DNA of 64,000 nucleotides from Clostridia bacterium (GTDB lineage Bacteria; Bacillota; Clostridia; Oscillospirales; Acutalibacteraceae): assembly GCA_017409845.1 (NCBI GenBank), contig JAFQRY010000016.1, forward strand, positions 1 to 64,000, in the 5' to 3' direction. The translations under genes were made by a program, and so were the position numbers. The stretch's first letter is position 1. Every line of letters begins with the position of its first letter. The notes under the pieces were generated by a model. It ran no database searches. It was not told the origin of the DNA and worked only from the letters and a program-made list of their open reading frames with translations. This document shows, one piece after another, positions 55,221 to 63,064 of this stretch.

Positions 55221-55840
55221 GCAAAAAACCTGAAGATCAGGAGTTTGGATATAAGCTGCTCACGCCTTTTATGAGAGCAGCATTCCGACTCTATTATAAC
55301 CCCAGAATTATCGGTGCGGAAAAGATTCCCGCAGAAGGTTCAATTGTTATCGCAGGCAACCACAAGCATGTTTATGACCAGTGTCTGACAATAATGGCAA
55401 CCAAAAGAATGATTCACTATATGGCAAAAAAGGAATATTTTGACGGCAAGCTTGCACCGCTTTTCAAATTTGTGGGCTGCATTCCCGTTGACCGTTCAAG
55501 AAGAGACTTTTCGAGTGCAATGTCGGCAATGAAAGTTCTCAAAAAAGACGGAGCTATCGGAATTTTCCCCGAAGGAACAAGAAACAAAACCGATGCATTT
55601 CTGCTCCGATTCAAAACAGGTGCGGTTGCAATGGCAAAGAAATCGGATGCATACATTGTTCCCTTCGGTCTCACCGGTGACTATAAGTTCCGCAGCAAAA
55701 ATTTAACGGTACGCTACGGAGAGCCCTTCAAGGTCGGCGATATGACCAACGAAGAAGCAAACGAAAAGCTTTACAGAGAGGTTGAAAGACTTATGCTTGA
55801 AAACCTCGACGAAGAAAAAGAAAACCGCAAACACGCTTGA
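55217..55840 (+). CDS. plsC: 1-acylglycerol-3-phosphate acyltransferase, paralogue 2
   Basis: A 207-residue second PlsC-type protein with NHKHVYD (His49, Asp54) and FPEGTRNK (117-124). It is clearly different from its neighbour, so the pair is not a recent duplication; they may differ in acyl-chain preference. ATGA overlap with the first. Followed after 18 bases by the activase gene. Confidence 0.88.
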   Translation: MSKKPEDQEFGYKLLTPFMRAAFRLYYNPRIIGAEKIPAEGSIVIAGNHKHVYDQCLTIMATKRMIHYMAKKEYFDGKLAPLFKFVGCIPVDRSRRDFSSAMSAMKVLKKDGAIGIFPEGTRNKTDAFLLRFKTGAVAMAKKSDAYIVPFGLTGDYKFRSKNLTVRYGEPFKVGDMTNEEANEKLYREVERLMLENLDEEKENRKHA

Positions 55841-55858
55841 TTATCAGGAGAAAGAAAA

Positions 55859-58762
55859 ATGAGAATAGGTATGGATGTCGGTTCAACCACTCTCAAATGC
55901 GTTGCAATCGACGATAATAACAAAATAGTTTATAAAGCATACGAGCGTCACTACTCCAAAATCGCAGAAAAAAGTGCTGCCATGCTTTCGGAGATTATTG
56001 AAAAAAATCCTCAGTTTGAAAAATCATCTCTCACCGTTTCGGGCTCTGCAGGCATGGGCTTTGCAAACGCACTCGGGCTTGAATTTGTTCAGGAAGTTTA
56101 TGCAACAAGAGTAAGCGTTTCAAGGCTTCTTCCCGGCACTGATGCGGTTATCGAGCTTGGCGGTGAGGATGCTAAAATCCTCTTTTTCACCGGCGGAGTT
56201 GAAGTCCGCATGAACGGCTCATGTGCAGGCGGTACGGGTGCATTCATCGACCAGATGGCATCGCTCCTCGGCGTTGACCCGACCGAGATGAATCAGCTTG
56301 CAGAATCACACGAAAAAATCTATTCAATCGCTTCAAGATGCGGTGTTTTTGCAAAGTCAGACATTCAGCCCCTTCTTAATCAGGGTGCAAGAAAAAATGA
56401 CATTGCCGCAAGTATTTTTACCGCAGTTGTAAACCAGACTGTTGCAGGTCTTTCGCAGGGCAGAAAAATTGAAGGCAATGTTGTTTATCTCGGCGGACCT
56501 CTTTATTTCCTTCCCGAGCTTCGCAAGGCATTCGATAAGGGTCTCGGAGTTACGGGCACATGCCCCGAAAACGGTCTTTATTTCGTTGCTCTCGGTGCCG
56601 CATATTCATCCGAAGGCAAGATTCTTGACATGAAGGAAATCACCGAAAAAATCGCCAACGCAAAAGAAAGCGGTGAATATCTCGGTGCAACTCCCCTTTT
56701 CAGAAGCGAAGAAGAATACAAGGAATTTTCCGAACGCCACGCAAAAGACTCGGTTGAAACCGATTTTAAAATCAGCAAGGGCGAAAAAGTATATATCGGC
56801 ATTGACGCCGGCTCAACAACCGTCAAAGCGGCTGTAATCAACGCTGACGGTAAAATCGTTACCAGCAGATACATGCCCAACAGCGGCGACCCCGTTTCAC
56901 TCATTAAAGAATTCCTTGTTGAATTTTACAAGGAATATCCCGATGCCGTAGTTGCATCAAGTGCAGTAACCGGCTACGGTGAAGACATAATCAAAAATGC
57001 ATTTGCGGTTGATTTCGGTCTTGTTGAAACCGTTGCTCACTTCACGGCAGCAAAGAAATTCAAGCCCGACGTTGATTTCATTATTGATATCGGCGGTCAG
57101 GATATCAAATGCTTCAAAATCAGAAACAATGCAATTGATAATATTTTCCTCAACGAGGCATGCTCCTCAGGCTGCGGCTCATTCCTTCAGACCTTTGCCG
57201 CTGCATGGAGCTACGGAATTGAGCAGTTCTCTAAGCTCGGTCTTTTTGCCGACAGACCCGTTGACCTCGGTTCAAGATGCACCGTATTTATGAATTCATC
57301 CGTCAAGCAGGCTCAGAAGGACGGTGCAACAATCGAAAACATTTCTGCAGGTCTTTCAATCAGCGTTGTTAAAAATGCTCTTTACAAGGTAATCAGAGCA
57401 TCGAGTGCCGATGAGCTCGGCAAAAACATCGTTGTTCAGGGCGGCACCTTCCTTAACGATGCCGTGCTGCGTGCCTTTGAGCAGGAAATCGGCAGAGATG
57501 TTGTCCGTCCCACAATTTCGGGCATCATGGGTGCTTACGGTGCAGCTCTTTACTCAATGGAAAAGGCAACGGAAAAGAGTACTCTCATTTCCGCAAAAGA
57601 GCTTGAATCATTTGAACATAAAGTTAAGGCAGTCACCTGCGGTAAGTGCAGCAACAACTGCCGTCTTACGGTAAACACCTTCTCTTCGGGCAGAAGCTTC
57701 ATCGGCGGAAACCGTTGCAGCAAGCCCATTGCAAAATCAAATATCAACATCGGCGACAATATGTTTGATTATAAGCGTGAGCTTCTTTCAAAGTATGCTC
57801 CCGTCAAGGGTTCAAAGCCGACAATCGGTCTGCCTGTGGGTCTCAATATGTTTGAGCTTCTCCCCTTCTGGCACACCTTCTTCACGGAGCTCGGCTTCGG
57901 AATTGCACTTTCCGAAAAATCCTCAAGAGAGCTTTATGTTTCGGGTCAGCACACAATCCCTTCGGATACCGTCTGCTATCCCGCAAAGCTTCTCCACGGT
58001 CACATTGAATCACTCATTTCGCAGGGCGTTAAAAATATTTTCTATCCCTGCATGACATATAACCTTGACGAGGACCTCGGCGACAACCATTATAACTGCC
58101 CCGTTGTTGCATATTATCCCGAGGTTATCCGTTCAAATGTTGCAGAGCTCAAAAAGCTCAACTTCATGTGGGATTATGTCGGTCTTCACAGACCCAAGGA
58201 TTTCGCAAAGAAAATCTATGAAATCCTCAGCTCAAAATTCAGCGGTGTAAGCAAATCCGACGTTAAAAAAGCAGCCGACAAGGCTTATGCCGAATATAAT
58301 GATTTTATGAAAAAAATCCATCTCAAGGGTATGGAATATCTTGAAGCAGCAAAGAAAAACGACAGACCCGTCATCGTTCTCTGCGGCAGACCCTACCATC
58401 TTGATGAAGAAATCAACCACGGCATTGACAAGCTCATCTGCGAATGCGGTGCAACAGTCATCACGGAAGACAGCGTGAGCCCGCTTGTTGATAAATTCCC
58501 GACAACCGTTCTCAATCAGTGGACATATCATTCAAGACTCTATGCGGCGGCAAAATATGTTGCACAGAAAAACGATAAGGACCTCAATATTGTTCAGCTT
58601 GTTTCATTCGGCTGCGGCGTTGATGCAATCACTACCGACGAAATGAGAACAATTCTTGAAAGAGACGGCAAGATTTACACTCAGATAAAGATAGACGAAA
58701 TTTCAAACCCCGGTGCGGTTAAAATCAGACTCCGCAGTCTGTTTGCCGCAACAGGAAGATAA
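55859..58762 (+). CDS. 2-hydroxyacyl-CoA dehydratase activase-related ATPase, double domain
   Basis: A 967-residue protein with two ASKHA ATPase domains of the BadF/BadG/HgdC type. The first begins GMDVGSTTLKCV (residue 4) and has the cluster-binding NGSCAGGTGAF; the second begins GIDAGSTTVKAA and has NEACSSGCGSF. The C-terminal third resembles DUF2229 / dehydratase-like sequence (SDTVCYPAKLLHGH). Related proteins are single chains of about 1400 residues that end in a dehydratase-like domain; here that part is the next gene. The reaction is unknown. Confidence 0.85.
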   Translation: MRIGMDVGSTTLKCVAIDDNNKIVYKAYERHYSKIAEKSAAMLSEIIEKNPQFEKSSLTVSGSAGMGFANALGLEFVQEVYATRVSVSRLLPGTDAVIELGGEDAKILFFTGGVEVRMNGSCAGGTGAFIDQMASLLGVDPTEMNQLAESHEKIYSIASRCGVFAKSDIQPLLNQGARKNDIAASIFTAVVNQTVAGLSQGRKIEGNVVYLGGPLYFLPELRKAFDKGLGVTGTCPENGLYFVALGAAYSSEGKILDMKEITEKIANAKESGEYLGATPLFRSEEEYKEFSERHAKDSVETDFKISKGEKVYIGIDAGSTTVKAAVINADGKIVTSRYMPNSGDPVSLIKEFLVEFYKEYPDAVVASSAVTGYGEDIIKNAFAVDFGLVETVAHFTAAKKFKPDVDFIIDIGGQDIKCFKIRNNAIDNIFLNEACSSGCGSFLQTFAAAWSYGIEQFSKLGLFADRPVDLGSRCTVFMNSSVKQAQKDGATIENISAGLSISVVKNALYKVIRASSADELGKNIVVQGGTFLNDAVLRAFEQEIGRDVVRPTISGIMGAYGAALYSMEKATEKSTLISAKELESFEHKVKAVTCGKCSNNCRLTVNTFSSGRSFIGGNRCSKPIAKSNINIGDNMFDYKRELLSKYAPVKGSKPTIGLPVGLNMFELLPFWHTFFTELGFGIALSEKSSRELYVSGQHTIPSDTVCYPAKLLHGHIESLISQGVKNIFYPCMTYNLDEDLGDNHYNCPVVAYYPEVIRSNVAELKKLNFMWDYVGLHRPKDFAKKIYEILSSKFSGVSKSDVKKAADKAYAEYNDFMKKIHLKGMEYLEAAKKNDRPVIVLCGRPYHLDEEINHGIDKLICECGATVITEDSVSPLVDKFPTTVLNQWTYHSRLYAAAKYVAQKNDKDLNIVQLVSFGCGVDAITTDEMRTILERDGKIYTQIKIDEISNPGAVKIRLRSLFAATGR

Positions 58763-58774
58763 GGAGGTGCAATT

Positions 58775-60070
58775 ATGAGTAAAAAAGTTATTGAGGACAG
58801 AGTTGAATTTACAAAAGACATGATGGACTACACCATTCTTGCACCCAACATGCTTGAAATCCATTTCAACCTTCTCATCAACATTTTCGGTCAGTACGGC
58901 TACAAGGCAGAGCTTCTTAAGAATGACGGCAGAACGGTTATTGACGAGGGTCTCAAATATGTTCACAATGACACCTGCTACCCTGCTCTGCTCGTTATCG
59001 GACAGCTTATCGACGCTCTCAACACGGGCAAATACAATCCCGACAAAACCGCTCTTCTCATCACCCAGTCGGGCGGCGGCTGCAGAGCTTCAAACTACAT
59101 CCACCTTCTCAGAAAGGCACTTAAAAAGGCAGGCTATCCTCAGGTTCCCGTTATTTCGCTCAACCTTTCGGGTCTTGAAAAGAACAGCGGCTTCAAAATC
59201 CGCCTCTCAATGGCTCTCAAGATGCTCTCCGCAGTTATTTACGGCGACCTTATCATGCTCCTGAAAAATCAGGTTGAGCCTTATGAAGTGAACGAAGGCG
59301 ATGCCGCAAAACTCACTCAGAAGTGGATCGACGATCTGAGTGCCGAAATGCAGAAGGGCAAGGGATATTCATTCTTTGAAATCAAAAAGACTCTTCCGAA
59401 AATCACGGAAAGCTTTTCAAAAATCCCCGTGAAGAATATTCAGAAAACCAAGGTCGGCGTTGTCGGCGAAATTTATGTAAAGTATTCACCGCTCGCAAAC
59501 AATCACCTTGAAGAATTCCTTTTCGGTCAGGATTGCGAGGTTATGGTACCCGGTCTTCTCGGCTTCATCAACTTCAAGGTTGACAACAGACTTGAGGATA
59601 TCAAGCTCTACGGCGGAAATCCGTTCAAGAAAATCGCAATGAGAATTGCAATGTGGTATCTTTCAAAGGTCGAGAAAAATCTTATTGATGCAGCAAAGGC
59701 ATACGGCAATTTCAATGTTCCCGCACCCTATGCACACATCAAGGAAATCTGCACCAAAATCATCGGACCCGGATGCAAGATGGGTGAAGGCTGGCTTCTG
59801 ACTGCCGAAATGATGGAGCTCATCGAAAGCGGATACGGCAACATCGTCTGTGCTCAGCCCTTCGGCTGTCTGCCTAACCATATAGTCGGTAAAGGCATGA
59901 TAAGAAAGCTCAAGGAAATGTATCCTCAGTCCAACATCGTTCCCATTGACTATGACCCCGGTGCTACCAAGGTTAACCAGGAAAACAGAATCAAGCTCAT
60001 GCTTGCAATTGCAAAAGAAAATGCAGGCTGTACGGGCGACTGCTCCTGCTGTTCAATGAATCACGAATAA
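58775..60070 (+). CDS. 2-hydroxyacyl-CoA dehydratase-like component
   Basis: A 431-residue protein that corresponds to the C-terminal end of long activase-dehydratase proteins. Cys residues in YVHNDTCYPALL, QSGGGCRASN and IVCAQPFGCLPNH are candidate [4Fe-4S] ligands. The tail GCTGDCSCCSMNHE adds a Cys cluster. It starts 12 bases after the activase gene behind AAGGAGG. The split may have occurred by a start/stop gained between domains. Confidence 0.8.
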   Translation: MSKKVIEDRVEFTKDMMDYTILAPNMLEIHFNLLINIFGQYGYKAELLKNDGRTVIDEGLKYVHNDTCYPALLVIGQLIDALNTGKYNPDKTALLITQSGGGCRASNYIHLLRKALKKAGYPQVPVISLNLSGLEKNSGFKIRLSMALKMLSAVIYGDLIMLLKNQVEPYEVNEGDAAKLTQKWIDDLSAEMQKGKGYSFFEIKKTLPKITESFSKIPVKNIQKTKVGVVGEIYVKYSPLANNHLEEFLFGQDCEVMVPGLLGFINFKVDNRLEDIKLYGGNPFKKIAMRIAMWYLSKVEKNLIDAAKAYGNFNVPAPYAHIKEICTKIIGPGCKMGEGWLLTAEMMELIESGYGNIVCAQPFGCLPNHIVGKGMIRKLKEMYPQSNIVPIDYDPGATKVNQENRIKLMLAIAKENAGCTGDCSCCSMNHE

Positions 60071-60075
60071 TGACA

Positions 60076-60117
60076 AAATCCCATCAGGAACTTTCACATT
60101 CCTGATGGGATTTTTTT
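60076..60117. terminator. Bidirectional terminator between the dehydratase and feo genes
   Basis: AAATCCCATCAGG (60076-60088) pairs with CCTGATGGGATTT (60101-60113), followed by T. The T run overlaps the stop codon of the leftward Cys-rich gene. Confidence 0.85.
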
Positions 60118-60274
60118 ATTGTTTATTAAACTCGCAGCCGCCTTTGCATCCGCTGCAGCCGCCTGAGCAAGCACATGAATTCTTGCCCTTTTTATGGTTT
60201 CTGTAAGATACAAATATAATTGAAAAGAAAATGATTGCTATTATCGCCGCAACCAGAAATGTTGCAAAATCCAT
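60116..60274 (-). CDS. FeoB-associated Cys-rich membrane protein
   Basis: A 52-residue protein. One membrane helix (about 5-23, FLVAAIIAIIFFSIIFV) is followed by a basic stretch and a tail with five Cys in CACSGGC and CKGGC. This matches the small FeoB-associated Cys-rich family thought to serve iron delivery. It starts 14 bases after the feoB stop, behind GGAG. Confidence 0.85.
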   Translation of the reverse strand: MDFATFLVAAIIAIIFFSIIFVSYRNHKKGKNSCACSGGCSGCKGGCEFNKQ

Positions 60275-60288
60275 GTCTTTCACTCCTT

Positions 60289-62505
60289 TTATTTTGAATT
60301 TACATATTTATTCTTTCTGAATATTAAGTAGAGGAACACCGCAAGCACGGCAATTGCTGCCGCAGTACCGAGAGTAAAGCCCGCACCGCTGAAAAACATA
60401 CCGAACTGATAAACCATAAGCGAAACGGCATAAGCAAAAATGGTCATATATCCGATTGCCGCAAAGGTCCATTTGCCGCTGTTCATCTCTCTCTTGATTG
60501 CACCCATAGCAGCAAAGCAGGGTGCACAAAGAAGATTGAACACCATAAATGAAAATGCACTGAACGGATTTGAACCGAAGAATTCCTGACCGATAACAGC
60601 AAGAGAGCCTTCACCTGATTCAACCATTTCAAATGCAAGGTCGGCATTTGCCATTGAAGAAAGCGAACCGAACACGCCGACAACCTCTTCTTTGGCAACA
60701 AGACCGAGAACGGTGGCAACCGCAGCCTGCCAGCTGTCAAATCCGAGGGGGATAAAGAGATTTGCAATCAGCTCACCGAGTGCATTAAGAATTGATTTTG
60801 CATTGCCGTCACCGATATAGTGAAGACCGCCTTCAAATGAAAGGCTGTTGAGAATCCAGATGATAACACTTGCTGCAAAAATAACCGTACCCGCTCTTTT
60901 GATGAAGCTCCAGCCTCTTTCCCATGTTGTTCTTAAAACATTTTTTGCAAGAGGTGCGTGATATGCGGGAAGCTCCATAACGAAAGGAGAAGGCTCGCTG
61001 GCAAGGGATTTGAATTTCTTGAGAATAATACCCGAAACAATAACCGCCGCAACACCGATAAAATATGCAGCAACAGCAACCCACGCCTTTCTTCCGAAAA
61101 GTGCAGCGGAAATAAGACCTACTATAGGCATTTTTGCTCCGCAGGGAATAAAACCGGTTGTCATTATTGTGATTTTTCGGTCACGCTCATTTTCAATCGT
61201 TCTTGATGCCATAATTCCGGGAACACCGCAGCCTGATGCAACAAGCATGGGAATAAAGCTTTTGCCTGAAAGTCCGAAACGGCGGAAAAGTCGATCCATG
61301 ATGAACGCAACACGGCTCATGTATCCGCAATCTTCAAGAATTGAAAGAAGGAAGAAAAGAACAAGCATCTGTGGCACGAAACCGAGAACTGTACCAACGC
61401 CGCCGACAATACCGTCCATGATAAGGCTGTAAAGCCATCCGGCAATAACGGGTGTACCGTCTGCACTAAGAAGAACCTTATCAAGCAGTTCCGGAATGCT
61501 CGGAATATGCTGAAGAACGGAATATCCGAAAAATCCGGGGTCAAGGTCTTTGAATGAACCGAAAAGTCCGTCATTCATAAAGCTTACAGTCCAGTCGCCC
61601 ACGGTTCCGATTGACAAGGTATAAACAAACCACATAACCAGAGCAAAAATCGGAAGGGCAAGGATGCGGTTGGTTGCAATCTGATCAATTCTGTCCGAAA
61701 CGGTAAGCCTGCCTGCACGCTTCTTTTTGCAATGCTTCATTGCACGGTCGGTTATGTAATTATATCTTTCATTTATGATAATGCTTTCGGCATCATCATC
61801 CATCTCGATTTCGACATCCCTGATATCCTCTTCAATATGTGCAAGAAGCTTATCATCGAGCTTGAGCTGCTCAAGCACCTTAGGATCGCGCTCAAAAATC
61901 TTGACGGCATACCATCTCTGCTGCTCAAGCGGCATATCATGCACCGCTGCCTCTTCGATATGTGCAAGTGCGTGTTCAACGGGACCCGAAAAAATATGTC
62001 TGTGCTCTCTTATATCGGATTTTGCAGCTTCAATGGCGGCATCAATCGCCTCATCAATTCCCGTTTCCTTAAGTGCGGAAATCTCAACCATTTTGCAGCC
62101 GAGAACCTTGCCTATTTCCTGAGTGTCAATTTTATCGCCGTTTTTTCTGACAATATCCATCATGTTAACGGCAGCAACAACGGGAATTCCGAGCTCGATA
62201 AGCTGAGTTGTGAGATAAAGATTTCTTTCAAGGTTGGTTCCGTCAATGATATTAAGAATCGCATCGGGACGCTCACCGATAAGATAATTTCTTGCAACAA
62301 CCTCTTCAAGAGTATAGGGCGAAAGAGAATAGATGCCCGGAAGGTCGGTCACGATAACTCCGTCCTGTTTTTTTAGCTTACCTTCCTTCTTTTCAACCGT
62401 AACACCCGGCCAGTTGCCGACATACTGATTAGACCCCGTCAGCACATTGAAAAGAGTTGTTTTGCCGCTGTTAGGATTACCCGCCAGAGCAATTTTGATA
62501 TCCAT
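60289..62505 (-). CDS. feoB: Ferrous iron transporter FeoB
   Basis: A 738-residue protein. The N-terminal G domain has GNPNSGKTT (9-17), TVEKKEG and DLPGIYSLS; it is followed by a helical spacer and a core of about ten membrane helices containing VASGCGVPGIMASR and IPCGAKMP motifs. It imports Fe2+. An AAGGAAGGAT site precedes the ATG. A TTAG-N6-CTAA box lies just upstream. Confidence 0.95.
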   Translation of the reverse strand: MDIKIALAGNPNSGKTTLFNVLTGSNQYVGNWPGVTVEKKEGKLKKQDGVIVTDLPGIYSLSPYTLEEVVARNYLIGERPDAILNIIDGTNLERNLYLTTQLIELGIPVVAAVNMMDIVRKNGDKIDTQEIGKVLGCKMVEISALKETGIDEAIDAAIEAAKSDIREHRHIFSGPVEHALAHIEEAAVHDMPLEQQRWYAVKIFERDPKVLEQLKLDDKLLAHIEEDIRDVEIEMDDDAESIIINERYNYITDRAMKHCKKKRAGRLTVSDRIDQIATNRILALPIFALVMWFVYTLSIGTVGDWTVSFMNDGLFGSFKDLDPGFFGYSVLQHIPSIPELLDKVLLSADGTPVIAGWLYSLIMDGIVGGVGTVLGFVPQMLVLFFLLSILEDCGYMSRVAFIMDRLFRRFGLSGKSFIPMLVASGCGVPGIMASRTIENERDRKITIMTTGFIPCGAKMPIVGLISAALFGRKAWVAVAAYFIGVAAVIVSGIILKKFKSLASEPSPFVMELPAYHAPLAKNVLRTTWERGWSFIKRAGTVIFAASVIIWILNSLSFEGGLHYIGDGNAKSILNALGELIANLFIPLGFDSWQAAVATVLGLVAKEEVVGVFGSLSSMANADLAFEMVESGEGSLAVIGQEFFGSNPFSAFSFMVFNLLCAPCFAAMGAIKREMNSGKWTFAAIGYMTIFAYAVSLMVYQFGMFFSGAGFTLGTAAAIAVLAVFLYLIFRKNKYVNSK

Positions 62506-62526
62506 ATGTAATCCTTCCTTTCGGAA

Positions 62527-62540
62527 TTAGTATAAACTAA
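62527..62540. promoter_or_regulatory. TTAG-N6-CTAA operator 1 (between feoA and feoB)
   Basis: TTAGTATAAACTAA, a 14-base box with 4-bp inverted ends, matching the core of DtxR/IdeR-type iron boxes (TTAG...CTAA). It lies 21 bases before the feoB start. Confidence 0.6.
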
Positions 62541-62583
62541 CTTTCGCTTTGAATAATAAGGGGATTTCTCCCCATAATAATAT

Positions 62584-62805
62584 TTATTCAACCTCAATCA
62601 TTTCGGCATCGCCTTTTCTGATAGAAAGCTCATATCCTCTTACGGATATTTCAAGGGGATCGCCGAGCGGAGCAACTTTTCTGACATAAACCTCAACGCC
62701 CTTGGTAATGCCCATATCCATAATCCTGCGTCTGAGTGCACCCTCGCCGTGAAGCTTTACAACTCTGGCGGTTTTGCCGATTTTTACATCTCTCAGTGTT
62801 TTCAT
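62584..62805 (-). CDS. feoA: Ferrous iron transport accessory protein FeoA
   Basis: A 73-residue SH3-like protein (RVVKLHGEGALRRRIMDMGI, then VAPLGDPLEISVRGYELSIRK). It is required for FeoB activity. ATG at 62805 behind GGAGG; an earlier in-frame ATG at 62820 overlaps that site. First gene of the feo operon. A GGGGA-gaaa-TCCCC hairpin (about 62561-62574) follows the stop and may adjust feoB expression. Confidence 0.93.
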   Translation of the reverse strand: MKTLRDVKIGKTARVVKLHGEGALRRRIMDMGITKGVEVYVRKVAPLGDPLEISVRGYELSIRKGDAEMIEVE

Positions 62806-62850
62806 TTTTACAGCCTCCAATCACCTGCGTCACAGAAAACGCAACGCAAG

Positions 62851-62864
62851 TTAGCGTTCACTAA
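62851..62864. promoter_or_regulatory. TTAG-N6-CTAA operator 2 (at the feo start site)
   Basis: TTAGCGTTCACTAA, directly downstream of the -10 hexamer and covering the expected transcription start, an ideal repressor position. Confidence 0.7.
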
Positions 62865-62872
62865 CCACAAAT

Positions 62873-62901
62873 ATATTACTTAATAATTTCTTGTTTGTCA
62901 A
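62873..62901 (-). promoter_or_regulatory. Sigma-A promoter of feoAB
   Basis: On the minus strand TTGACA (62901-62896), 17-bp spacer, TAATAT (62878-62873). Confidence 0.8.
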
Positions 62902-62959
62902 CCGCTTTTCAAAACAAAATTACCGTTTTTTTCAAAATTCAGCGATTTGCACAATAAAG

Positions 62960-62973
62960 TTAGTCTTAGCTAA
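62960..62973. promoter_or_regulatory. TTAG-N6-CTAA operator 3 (upstream of feo promoter)
   Basis: TTAGTCTTAGCTAA, 59 bases upstream of the -35. The third copy of the same palindrome within 450 bases. Confidence 0.6.
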
Positions 62974-63006
62974 CTACAGGTCAGGCAATATTTGTTACCA
63001 TAATAA

Positions 63007-63050
63007 TATTCACCCCCGTGTCTGTGCATGCACATAAGCAGGAGTGAATA
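63007..63050 (-). terminator. Hairpin after the beta-helix protein gene
   Basis: TATTCAC / GTGAATA outer stem with an inner GTGCATGCAC palindrome and a TATTATTA tail on the minus strand. Weak T run, so the call is moderate. Confidence 0.45.
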
Positions 63051-63064
63051 CATTATTATATTAA

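Noticed and set aside
55859..60070. Frameshift splitting one long activase-dehydratase gene
   Set aside because: The second gene has its own strong ribosome site (AAGGAGG) and ATG after a clean stop, so it is treated as a true two-gene arrangement.
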